From: Microbacterium tenebrionis
Lineage (GTDB): Bacteria; Actinomycetota; Actinomycetes; Actinomycetales; Microbacteriaceae
Direction: 5' to 3'
Length of the DNA: 64,000 nt
Assembly (NCBI RefSeq): GCF_903645325.1
Contig: NZ_CAHJXQ010000010.1
Location: 1 to 64,000 of the forward strand
The notes under the pieces are model-generated. The model was given only the letters and a program-made list of their open reading frames with translations. It had not been told where the DNA came from and ran no database searches. The translations under genes and the position numbers were made by a program. Of this stretch, positions 7,942 through 15,420 are shown piece by piece (position 1 is the first letter of the stretch; every line of letters starts with the position of its first letter).

Positions 7942-9648
7942 TCACTGCTCCTTTCCGGAGTAGGCGGAGTCGGCGTCCTTCACGACGTTCTCCGCGCTGG
8001 CGATGATCTCAGTCTCGGCGGTGTCGAATTCGCCCGTGCGATGCCGGATCACCGAGAAGTCGAACCGCTTGTCGGTGTTCAGCATCGTGAGACCCGCGCA
8101 CACGATGGTGCTGACCGCGTAGGCGACCAGCGAACCGGACAGCACGGGGTAGGTGTGCAGGAACCCGATCGCGAACGGCGCGGATGCGACGGCGGCGACG
8201 GCTCCGACCACCAGGGCGACCCGGAGGCCGAAGAACCCGAAAGCCATGAGGCCGAGCACGACGCCGATGCCGATCACGGCCAGCACGTCCGTCGCGATCC
8301 CGAGACCGCCGGACAGGTCGATCCATTCGAAGCGCACCGGCAGGAACACCGCCAGGGCCGCGATCACCGCGGCGGTGAAGGCGACGTTGGTGACGCGGTT
8401 CCAGTAGAAGCTGGCGATCACCGGGAACACGAGTGCACCCCACAGTGCTCCGACGAATACGAGCAGGTCGAGGATGTTGAACTGCATCGATGCGAAGCCG
8501 AGTGCCGCGGCGGTCGCTCCCACCATCGTGAGCCTGCCGACCAGCAGCATGGTCTTCGGGTTCGCGTTCTTCTTGCCCGCGATGTTCTGGCCGTAGATGT
8601 CGGCCATCATGATCGACGACAGTGCGGTCATGTCGGCATCCGCGGTCGACGACAGCGAGCCGATGATCATGACGAAGAAGACGCAGATGAGGATCGGGCT
8701 GAGGTAGGTGGCAGCCATCTGCGGGATGAGGTTGTTGACGTCGCCGCCCATGGGCTCGATGCCCGCGTACAGGGCGATGACGCCGAGCATCCCGACGCCG
8801 ATGATCGTCGCGCCGTAGCCGATCGTCGCGGTGACGAAGGTTTTCTTGATCAGGTCCTCGCGCACCGCGAACAGGCGCTGTGCGATGGTCTGATTGCCGA
8901 TCGCGTAGGCCAGGACGGCGGCGATGTACGGCGCGCCCTGGTTGAAGAACGCGTCCGACGAGAAGAAGTCGCCCTGCTGCGGGGTGAGGTTCGCAGCGCC
9001 CGTCACGAACAGGTCGGGGCCGCCGGCGGCGAAGAAGATCACCGGGATGATGACGGCCACCGCGCCCAGCATCGCGAGCACCTGTGCGAAGTCGGTCAGC
9101 ACCGAGGCGCGGAAGCCCGACCACAGGGTGTAGGCGAGCACGCCGATCGCGATCGCGACGATGCCCTGCGTGAACGTGAACGGCGAGAGCATCGAGATCA
9201 GCGCCCCGCCGGCGATGAGGTTGGAGGTCAGGCTGATCAGGCTGCCGAGGACGTTGGATCCTGCGAGCATGAGCTGGCTGGAGCGTCCATGCCGGGCGAA
9301 CATGACCTCGGCGATCGTGTGAGCCTTCGGCGCGACCTGCCGGATGCGCCGGCCGAAGGGATAGATCAGCAGGATCATCAGCGCGCCCCAGAGCCCGTAG
9401 TGGATCGGACCGGAGATGCCGTAGGTGTACCCGGATGTCGCAGAGGCGTACATCGAGGATGCCCAGATCCAGGTCGCCGTCATGGATGCGGCGGAGATGC
9501 CGAAGCCGATCTTCCCGCCGCCGGTCATGTAGCCGTCCGCGTTCTCCTTCTTGCGGGAGATGCGGATCGACATGTACAGGCTGCCGCCGAAGAACAGCAG
9601 CATGAGCAGGACCGTCACTGGCCCTGAGAGTGTTTGGAGGTCGCCCAC
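7942..9648 (-). CDS. Sodium:solute symporter (SSS family), urea/solute type
   Basis: A 568-aa membrane protein with about 13-15 hydrophobic segments. The SSS signature is in SLSSTADADMTALSSIMMAD near residue 330-350, with a typical N-terminal helix and GYMTGG loop, and the C-terminal charged tail is long (last 45 residues). The pattern is closest to the DUR3-like branch (urea, polyamines), but that branch is diverse and I cannot fix the substrate. The start GTG at 9648 has a weak GAGAA-type SD. It is followed by a 43-aa membrane peptide 1 nt downstream, which looks like its partner. Convergent with tctCBA. Confidence 0.88.
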   Translation of the reverse strand: MGDLQTLSGPVTVLLMLLFFGGSLYMSIRISRKKENADGYMTGGGKIGFGISAASMTATWIWASSMYASATSGYTYGISGPIHYGLWGALMILLIYPFGRRIRQVAPKAHTIAEVMFARHGRSSQLMLAGSNVLGSLISLTSNLIAGGALISMLSPFTFTQGIVAIAIGVLAYTLWSGFRASVLTDFAQVLAMLGAVAVIIPVIFFAAGGPDLFVTGAANLTPQQGDFFSSDAFFNQGAPYIAAVLAYAIGNQTIAQRLFAVREDLIKKTFVTATIGYGATIIGVGMLGVIALYAGIEPMGGDVNNLIPQMAATYLSPILICVFFVMIIGSLSSTADADMTALSSIMMADIYGQNIAGKKNANPKTMLLVGRLTMVGATAAALGFASMQFNILDLLVFVGALWGALVFPVIASFYWNRVTNVAFTAAVIAALAVFLPVRFEWIDLSGGLGIATDVLAVIGIGVVLGLMAFGFFGLRVALVVGAVAAVASAPFAIGFLHTYPVLSGSLVAYAVSTIVCAGLTMLNTDKRFDFSVIRHRTGEFDTAETEIIASAENVVKDADSAYSGKEQ

Positions 9649-10018
9649 CGGATGGTTCTCACTTTCTCGTCGTGGTGCGGCTGAAGCCGCCGGTCGAAGG
9701 AGAAAGCGCTCGCTAGGTGGGGGAGGGGACTCGGGGGACGTAGATGGACACGAGGCGATCTGATGCTGTCAGCATGGCGAACGAACCTGGACCACTGAGG
9801 CGCGTGAGAACGCGCAGACGAGAGGCCCGGGGTGCGGCTCCTTTCCAGTCGTCCGCGGGCGCGCCGAACGTCGGTGCATCCTCAGCGGGATTCGGATGAT
9901 CGCGATGGGCGCGCAGTCGGGCGCGCGTCGCACGAGAGCGCACGATGCGCTCTCTGCTCATGCATGCACAAGCATCCTTTTCACCATAGCAAGCCCTCAG
10001 GAAAGGGACGAACCGGCC
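9649..10018. other. Intergenic region upstream of the symporter gene
   Basis: 370 bp without a convincing gene. An 82-codon frame on the minus strand lacks an RBS and any family likeness. Two inverted repeats stand out: a 9-bp perfect palindrome at 9934-9954, and GCGGCT/AGCCGC at 9677-9690 close to the symporter start. The region is the promoter and control region of the symporter and the 3' end of the antiporter transcript. Confidence 0.6.
9934..9954. repeat. Perfect 9-bp inverted repeat, operator or terminator
   Basis: GAGAGCGCA and TGCGCTCTC flank a CGA spacer. It lies 65 bp after the antiporter stop and 286 bp before the symporter start on the same strand. With no T-run and a 3-nt spacer it looks more like a dimer-binding operator than a terminator. 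Confidence 0.4.
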
Positions 10019-11161
10019 TCATCCCAGCAGCACGAGGACGTACACCGCGAACAGGGCGAGGTGGGCCGAACCGTGGATCGCCGTCACGCGCTTCGCCGCG
10101 AAGGTCGTCACCGAGAGGAGGAGGGTCGCGCCGAGGAGCAGAAGATCCGCCGGGGTCTCGGCGAGGACGACGCTCTGTCCAGTGAGCATGCCGATCACGA
10201 GGACCGCCGGGATGGTCAGTCCCACCGTCGAGACCAGGGCCCCGTGCGAGAGGTTGATGACCCGCTGGATCTCACCGCGGAGCGCGGCGCGGATGGCGGT
10301 GATCGACTCGGGGAGGAAGACGATGGCGGCGATGAGCACACCGGAGAGTGCCACCGGCGCTCCCAGGCGGCCGAGCCCGTCGTCCAGGAGCGCCGCCATG
10401 TCGTGGGAGAGGAGCACGATCGGCACGACGGTGATGACGAGCAGCGCCAGGCGCACGACGACTTCGGTGCGGTGATCGCGGAGGACCTGCCGGATGCCGC
10501 CGGCATCGGCATTCGTGCCCGTCGCAGCAGCCCGCCGCACCCGGGGGTCGACCTCCGTGAAGTCGGATGCCTGGGAGCCCATCTGACGGAACAGGAAGCA
10601 GCCGTACAGACCGGCCGTGATCACGACGACGGGGATCGCCTGTGCCGTCGAGTAGGCGCCGTCGCTGCCGATGAGCGCGGGGAGCCCGAACGCCAGTGAC
10701 ACGAGGACGATGAGCATGGCCAGGTACATCGACGTCCCGGTGCGGTTGTGCGCCATCCCGCGATGACGGGTGCCGCCCACGAGCAGCGCGAGGCCGATCA
10801 CGAGATTCAGGATGATCATCGACACAGCCATGACGGAGTCGCGTGCGATCGTCGTGTGCTCGCCGGGCCCCAGCATCACCGCGGAGATGAGCGCGACCTC
10901 GATGAGCACGATCGACAGTGTCAGCACGAGTGAGCCGTACGGGTCGCTCAGGCGGTGGGCCAGTGCCTCGGCCTGTTTCACGACGCCGAACGCGCATACG
11001 AGGATGACCGCGACGATGCCGACGAGCGCGATGATCAGGACAGGCACCGGGACCGGCGCCGCCAGCAGCGGATGAGCGAGCAGCAGGACGCCGAATGCGC
11101 CCCAGCCGAGCACGATCCTGAAGACGTCGGATGCGGTGCGGAACGGGATGCGGATGCGCAC
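10019..11161 (-). CDS. ChaA-type calcium/sodium:proton antiporter
   Basis: A 380-aa membrane protein with about 11 helices, matching the ChaA branch of the cation/Ca2+ exchanger superfamily. The two pseudo-repeat ion-binding motifs are visible: LTLSIVLIEVALISAVML (about residues 80-97) and IAAIVFLPESITAIRAALRG (about residues 280-300), each with the key Glu. It exports Ca2+, Na+ or K+ in exchange for protons at high pH or salt. The start GTG at 11161 has a strong SD (AGGAGG) 7-8 nt upstream. A central hydrophilic loop around residue 205-230 separates the two halves, as in ChaA. Monocistronic. Confidence 0.88.
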   Translation of the reverse strand: MRIRIPFRTASDVFRIVLGWGAFGVLLLAHPLLAAPVPVPVLIIALVGIVAVILVCAFGVVKQAEALAHRLSDPYGSLVLTLSIVLIEVALISAVMLGPGEHTTIARDSVMAVSMIILNLVIGLALLVGGTRHRGMAHNRTGTSMYLAMLIVLVSLAFGLPALIGSDGAYSTAQAIPVVVITAGLYGCFLFRQMGSQASDFTEVDPRVRRAAATGTNADAGGIRQVLRDHRTEVVVRLALLVITVVPIVLLSHDMAALLDDGLGRLGAPVALSGVLIAAIVFLPESITAIRAALRGEIQRVINLSHGALVSTVGLTIPAVLVIGMLTGQSVVLAETPADLLLLGATLLLSVTTFAAKRVTAIHGSAHLALFAVYVLVLLG

Positions 11162-11251
11162 GGAGATATCCTCCTGCGGGGCCGTCCCCTGATCGTGGTG
11201 TGCAGAGCGGGTCGTCCCGCGCGGCGATGTCCGATCGACCAGCTCAGTATC

Positions 11252-11371
11252 TCACGCGGCGGCGATTCCTCGCTCGTGCACGAGGCGCGCGATGAGGTCC
11301 ATGATCTGCGCCCCCGTCTCACTGCCCAGCTGCGCGGTCGGTTCATCCGCGAGCAGGATGCCCGGTGTCAT
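11252..11371 (-). pseudogene. Remnant of an ABC transporter ATPase (Walker B/D-loop)
   Basis: Reading the minus strand from 11371 gives about 39 codons containing ILLADEPTAQLGSETGAQIM and then ..LIARLVHERGIAAA followed by a stop. This is the Walker B strand, catalytic Glu and D-loop of a LolD/MacB-type ABC ATPase. The P-loop, Q-loop and LSGGQ signature that should lie upstream are absent, and the H-loop that should follow directly (STHD) is missing. The D-loop Asp is Gly here. It is therefore a decayed fragment, wedged between tRNA-Ala and the antiporter gene. No permease partner is nearby. Confidence 0.75.
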
Positions 11372-11392
11372 GACCTCGGTGCAGCAACGAGA

Positions 11393-11416
11393 AAACCCCC
11401 GGATGACCGGGGGTTT
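11393..11416 (-). terminator. Terminator of tRNA-Ala
   Basis: AAACCCCCGG and CCGGGGGTTT are perfect arms around a 4-nt loop, 2 nt past the encoded CCA end of the tRNA. On the minus strand the stem is followed by TTTTCTCGTT, as expected of an intrinsic terminator. Confidence 0.85.
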
Positions 11417-11418
11417 GA

Positions 11419-11494
11419 TGGTGGACCTGAGGGGACTCGAACCCCTGACCCCCTGCATGCCATGCAGGTGCGCTACCAGCTGCGCCACAGGCCC
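11419..11494 (-). tRNA. tRNA-Ala(GGC)
   Basis: The minus strand folds into a cloverleaf. The acceptor stem GGGCCTG pairs with CAGGTCC (one G-U), the D-arm is GCGCAGCTGGTAGCGC, the anticodon loop ATGGCAT carries GGC, and the T-arm has GGTTCGAGTCC. The discriminator A is followed by an encoded CCA. The anticodon reads GCC/GCU alanine codons. Confidence 0.95.
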
Positions 11495-11529
11495 ATCTCG
11501 CTTCCCCAGGTGACCGGGGCAACTCGAAA

Positions 11530-11535
11530 AGAATA
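11530..11535 (-). promoter_or_regulatory. Probable -10 box of tRNA-Ala
   Basis: TATTCT on the minus strand, 35 bp before the mature 5' end of the tRNA. No clear -35 box is seen. Confidence 0.45.
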
Positions 11536-11615
11536 CAACACGTTCCGGCGTCCGCGCGAATCGGAGAACGGCCGGGCGGTTCAGCGGGAACACCCCCGCA
11601 GATCCATTAGTTGTC

Positions 11616-12686
11616 ATGAACATGCAGATCCGGGAGAGCATCGTCATCGGCGCGGGACAGGCCGGGCTCTCGACCTCATTCCATCTGAAGCGACTCGGCA
11701 TCGACCATCTGGTCCTCGACGCGAACAGCGCACCCGGGGGCGCATGGCAGCACCGCTGGGACGCGCTGACGATGGACGACGTGCACGGCGTCGCCGAGCT
11801 CCCCGGAGCCGAGGCGCCGGCCCGCGATGCGCAGCGTGCGAACATCGTCGTCCCGGCATCCTTCACGGACTACGAGCAGCGTCACGGGCTGCCGGTCCTC
11901 CGTCCCGTGCGCGTTGATGCGGTCACCGACGAGGACGGCATCCTCGTCGTTCAGGCGGGGGAGCGCGCATGGCGCACCAGGGCTCTCGTGAACGCGACGG
12001 GAACGTGGACGCATCCGTTCCTGCCGCACTACCCGGGCATGGAGACGTTCATCGGAGAGCAGCTCCACACCGTCGACTACCCAGGGCCGGAGCACTTCCG
12101 CGGCAAGCGCGTGCTCGTCGTCGGCGGCGGCGCATCCGCCGTGCAGTTCCTCGGAGCGCTCGCTCCGATCACCGAGACGATCTGGGTGACCCGTCGCGAG
12201 CCGGTCTGGCGCGACGACGAATTCACCCCCGAAGCGGGAGCGGCGGCGGTCGCGCTCGTCGAGCAGCGGGTCGCGCAGGGCCTTCCGCCGCAGAGCGTCG
12301 TCGGCGTCACCGGCCTCATGCTGCGGCCGCAGGAGCACGAGGCCGAGCGCCTGGGCGCATACGCCCACCGCCGAGGGATGTTCCAGCGGATCGAACCCGA
12401 CGGCGTCCGCTGGGCCGACGGATCCTTCGAGGCCGTCGACGTCATCCTCTGGGCGACCGGGTTCCGGCCCGCCATCGCGCATCTGGCTGCGCTGCATCTG
12501 CGCAGCGCAGCGGGCGGCATCCAGCTCGACCGCAACGGGCGCGGCACGACGGCCGTGAAAGACCCGCGCATCCAGCTCGTCGGGTACGGCCCGTCGGCGA
12601 GCACGATCGGCGCCAATCGCGCAGGTCGCACGGCTGCGCTGGGCGTGCAGCGCGCACTGCGCGGCATCCCGACGCCCGTGACGTGA
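11616..12686 (+). CDS. FAD/NAD(P)-dependent oxidoreductase (flavin monooxygenase-like)
   Basis: A 356-aa protein with two dinucleotide-binding motifs: the FAD site VIGAGQAGLSTSFHL near residue 10 and the NAD(P) site VVGGGASAV near residue 168. Between them the sequence ALVNATGTWTHPFLP is the ATG-type motif shared by flavin-containing and Baeyer-Villiger monooxygenases, and near the C-terminus ILWATGFRP is the second such motif. It is shorter than typical FMOs (about 450-550 aa) and belongs to the YdeN/CzcO-like group of single-component reductases or monooxygenases. The substrate is unknown. The ATG at 11616 is the first; an in-frame ATG 2 codons later is possible. The gene downstream starts 26 nt after its stop. 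Confidence 0.85.
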   Translation: MNMQIRESIVIGAGQAGLSTSFHLKRLGIDHLVLDANSAPGGAWQHRWDALTMDDVHGVAELPGAEAPARDAQRANIVVPASFTDYEQRHGLPVLRPVRVDAVTDEDGILVVQAGERAWRTRALVNATGTWTHPFLPHYPGMETFIGEQLHTVDYPGPEHFRGKRVLVVGGGASAVQFLGALAPITETIWVTRREPVWRDDEFTPEAGAAAVALVEQRVAQGLPPQSVVGVTGLMLRPQEHEAERLGAYAHRRGMFQRIEPDGVRWADGSFEAVDVILWATGFRPAIAHLAALHLRSAAGGIQLDRNGRGTTAVKDPRIQLVGYGPSASTIGANRAGRTAALGVQRALRGIPTPVT

Positions 12687-12700
12687 TGCGCAGTGCGGGT

Positions 12701-12706
12701 TACCCT
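12701..12706 (+). promoter_or_regulatory. -10 box of leaderless NAD-binding gene
   Basis: TACCCT ends 6 nt before ATG 12713, so transcription should begin at the start codon. Confidence 0.55.
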
Positions 12707-12712
12707 GGAGTC

Positions 12713-13369
12713 ATGTCCCGTGTCATCGTCTTCGGCGGCCACGGCCGCATTGCGCTTCTGCTCGCCCCGATCCTCGTCGCCCGCGGCGACGAGGTCACCT
12801 CGGTGATCCGCAACCCCGATCACGTCGCCGATGTCGAGCAGACCGGCGCCACGGCTCTCGTCGCCGACATCGAGAGCCTCGACACCGCCGGGATCGCCGA
12901 CCTCATCCGCGGACATGATGCCGTCGTGTGGTCGGCTGGAGCAGGCGGAGGATCCCCGGAACGCACCTACGCCGTCGATCGCGACGCCGCGATCCGGTCG
13001 ATGGATGCCGCAGCCGCCGCCGACGTGAAGCGCTACGTCATGGTGTCGTGGCTCGGCTCGAAGGCCGACCATGGTGTGCCGGAGGATGACTCGTTCTTCC
13101 CCTACGCCGACGCGAAGTGGGCAGCCGACGAGCACCTGCGCAGCACGGACCTCGAGGGCACGATCCTGGGCCCCGGCACACTCACCTTCGACGAGCCGAC
13201 CGGACTCATCGAACTCGACGCTCCTGCCCCCGCACGGGTCGCACGAGCCGACGTCGCCGCGGTCATCGCCGCCACGCTGGTCGAGCCGCTGACGATCGGA
13301 CGCACGATCCGCTTCGGCAACGGCACGCAGGAAACCGCCGAGCCGATCGCCGCCGCGCTCGCGCGCTGA
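12713..13369 (+). CDS. NAD(P)-binding protein, atypical SDR (NmrA/HSCARG-like)
   Basis: A 218-aa single-domain Rossmann protein. The nucleotide motif is VFGGHGRIALLLAP at residues 5-18 (GxxGxxG type). A Tyr near residue 142 and a Lys 4 residues later (YADAK) keep the SDR spacing. Proteins of this size and pattern are labelled NAD(P)H-binding or sugar epimerase-like; some act as redox sensors, others as reductases. The start is set by ATG 12713, preceded by a TACCCT -10 box at 6 nt and no SD, the leaderless layout. The GH3 gene follows after 5 nt, so they share a transcript. Confidence 0.85.
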   Translation: MSRVIVFGGHGRIALLLAPILVARGDEVTSVIRNPDHVADVEQTGATALVADIESLDTAGIADLIRGHDAVVWSAGAGGGSPERTYAVDRDAAIRSMDAAAAADVKRYVMVSWLGSKADHGVPEDDSFFPYADAKWAADEHLRSTDLEGTILGPGTLTFDEPTGLIELDAPAPARVARADVAAVIAATLVEPLTIGRTIRFGNGTQETAEPIAAALAR

Positions 13370-13374
13370 CCGCC

Positions 13375-14568
13375 GTGCGCCGGTGGGTGCTGCTGACCGC
13401 GGCGATGCTGCTGTGCGCCGTGGCATCCGGCAGTTCGATGCCGGCGCACACCGCGTCGGCGGGCGGCCGTGACGTCCCGGTGCAGACGCCCGCGGAGCCT
13501 GCGCCGGTCGGCCCGTCAGCGGAAGCGGCCCGGCTGGTCGAGCAGATGACGCCGGCCGAACAGGCGTCGAGCATCGTCATGGGACACATCCCGACGGCGG
13601 ACCCGGCGAAGCTCGCCGACTACATGGGCACGACAGACCTCGGCGGATTCATCCTCATGGGGGCGAACGTCCCGAACAGCGAGGCGGAGCTGCGCGCGGT
13701 CACAGCCGCACTCGCGTCCAGCGCCGATGTGCCGCCGTTGATCGCCATCGACCAGGAGGGCGGCGACGTCTCCCGGCTGCCGTGGGACGACTTCGCCTCA
13801 TCGATCACTCTGAAGGAGCGTCCCGTCGCGCAGACGGCCGCAGCGTTCGCCGCGCGCGCGTCGCTCGTGGCCCGCGCGGGGGCGAACGTGAACTTCGGCG
13901 TCATCGCCGACACCACCGGCGACGCGTCCTCGTTCATCTACCGGCGCTCCCTGGGCGCCGACCCTGCGAGCGCCGCCGAACGGGTCGCCGCGGCCGTCAC
14001 CGCGCAGGAGCCGCTTGTCGCCTCGACGGTGAAGCACTTCCCCGGTCACGGGGCGGCGCCCGGTGACTCGCATCAGCTCATCCCGAGCACCGACGAGTCG
14101 CTGGCCGAGTGGCGCCGCACCGACGCCCTGCCCTTCGAGGCGGGTGTGGAGGCAGGAGCATCCCTGCTCATGTTCGGGCACCTCGCGTACACGGCCGTCG
14201 ACGAGGAGCCGGCGTCGCTCTCGTCGCGCTGGCACGAGATCGCCCGCGACGAACTGGGATTCGGCGGGGTCATCGTCACCGACGACCTGGGGATGCTGAT
14301 CTCCACCGGCTTGCCGCAGTACGCGGACCCCATAGACAACGCCGTCTCGGCGGGCGCCCCTGGAACAGACCTCGTGCTCATGGTCGTGCACTCGACACCG
14401 AGCACGGCCGGGCAGATGGCGGCGGGCATCGCCGAGGCGGTCGACGAGGGGACGCTGCCGGCGGACCGTCTTCAGGAGGCGGCGGAGCGCGTCATGACCC
14501 TGCGCCTGGAGCTCGCGGCAGCTGGGTCGGTCTGGGCGCCCTGCGCGGAGTGCGAACCGGCGTCCTGA
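13375..14568 (+). CDS. Secreted glycoside hydrolase family 3 (NagZ-like beta-N-acetylhexosaminidase)
   Basis: A 397-aa GH3 enzyme with an N-terminal signal sequence (MRRWVLLTAAMLLCAVASGS) and a cleavage region near residue 25-30. Conserved parts include IAIDQEGGDVSRLP near residue 123, the substrate and catalytic loop KHFPGHGAAPGDSHQ near residue 222-236 that carries the Asp/His acid-base dyad of NagZ enzymes, and VTDDLGM near residue 303 with the nucleophile Asp. It probably trims N-acetylglucosamine from muropeptides or related sugars outside the cell. The GTG at 13375 is the best start because the signal peptide begins there. Its last 97 bp overlap the convergent gene at 14472-15410. Confidence 0.9.
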   Translation: MRRWVLLTAAMLLCAVASGSSMPAHTASAGGRDVPVQTPAEPAPVGPSAEAARLVEQMTPAEQASSIVMGHIPTADPAKLADYMGTTDLGGFILMGANVPNSEAELRAVTAALASSADVPPLIAIDQEGGDVSRLPWDDFASSITLKERPVAQTAAAFAARASLVARAGANVNFGVIADTTGDASSFIYRRSLGADPASAAERVAAAVTAQEPLVASTVKHFPGHGAAPGDSHQLIPSTDESLAEWRRTDALPFEAGVEAGASLLMFGHLAYTAVDEEPASLSSRWHEIARDELGFGGVIVTDDLGMLISTGLPQYADPIDNAVSAGAPGTDLVLMVVHSTPSTAGQMAAGIAEAVDEGTLPADRLQEAAERVMTLRLELAAAGSVWAPCAECEPAS

Positions 14569-15410
14569 CCGAGCCAGGCGTCGAGCATCCGGGAGCGCAG
14601 CGTATTGCCTCGCTCCGCGAACTCCCGCTGCCGGCGCACGTACTCCGCCTTGCCGTCCGCCGTCTCGATGCGCACGGGGACGACGCCCCAGTCGGAGAGG
14701 TCGTACGGGGCCGCCTCCATGTCGAGCAGACGGATGTCGCGGGCGAGTTCGAATGCGTCCAGCAGCAGTTCGCCCGGTACGAGCGGCCCGAGCTTCATCG
14801 ACCACTTGTAGAGGTCCATGCCGGCGTGCAGGCAGCCCGGCTGCTCGAGGACGGGCTGATCGTCGCGGGTGAGGGCCGTGCGATTGCGCGGAACGGCCTC
14901 GGGCGTGAAGAACCGGAACGCGTCGAAGTGCGTGCAGCGCAGGTCGTGCGCCTCCACGACGGCATCCGTTTCCGCCTGTCCCAGGCGGAGGGGAGCGGGA
15001 TGGCGGTGCTCGGCCTCGCGATAGACCATCGCCCACTCGTGCAGCCCGAAGCAGCCGAACTGGCCGGGGCGTGCGGCGGTGCGGCGCAGGATCCTCTCGA
15101 TGAGGCCGGCGAGCGGCGCCTTCTCGCGGGCGAAGCCCGCGGCATCCGGCACGACCGACCCCGGCGCCGACCCCGCCGCGTACCAGCGCCACGCGGCGCG
15201 CTCCGGAGCGTCCGTGAGCTCGACGCCTGCGCCCGGATGCCAGCGCCGCAGCTGCGACGGCGAATACGAGTAGTACGTGAACAGGAAGTCCCACACCGGA
15301 TGCTTCTCGCCCCTGCTCGCGCGCTCGCGATGCGCGGCTGTCAGGGCGTCCGCGCGCGCGTGATGGGCGCGCTCTCGCTCGGACCAGACGCTGCGGTCGA
15401 GGGTCGTCAT
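14472..15410 (-). CDS. Conserved actinobacterial protein, usually annotated 3-methyladenine DNA glycosylase
   Basis: A 312-aa protein recognised by its conserved start (HPVWDFLFTYYSYSPSQLRR then WHPGAG). This family is widespread in actinobacteria and carries the label 3-methyladenine DNA glycosylase, but I see no helix-hairpin-helix or other known glycosylase motif, so the activity should be treated as unproven. Conserved pieces include GQFGCFGLHEWAMVYR, HLRCTHFDAFRFFTPEA-like residues and HAGMDLYKWSMKL. The start ATG at 15410 lies 10 nt after the App1 gene on the same strand. The C-terminal 30 residues are encoded in the overlap with the GH3 gene. Confidence 0.75.
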   Translation of the reverse strand: MTTLDRSVWSERERAHHARADALTAAHRERASRGEKHPVWDFLFTYYSYSPSQLRRWHPGAGVELTDAPERAAWRWYAAGSAPGSVVPDAAGFAREKAPLAGLIERILRRTAARPGQFGCFGLHEWAMVYREAEHRHPAPLRLGQAETDAVVEAHDLRCTHFDAFRFFTPEAVPRNRTALTRDDQPVLEQPGCLHAGMDLYKWSMKLGPLVPGELLLDAFELARDIRLLDMEAAPYDLSDWGVVPVRIETADGKAEYVRRQREFAERGNTLRSRMLDAWLGQDAGSHSAQGAQTDPAAASSRRRVMTRSAAS

Positions 15411-15420
15411 GGCGGGCTCG

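Noticed and set aside
9713..9961. 82-codon minus-strand frame in the symporter upstream gap
   Set aside because: No RBS, no family likeness, Arg/Ala/Pro-rich; overlaps the palindrome region.
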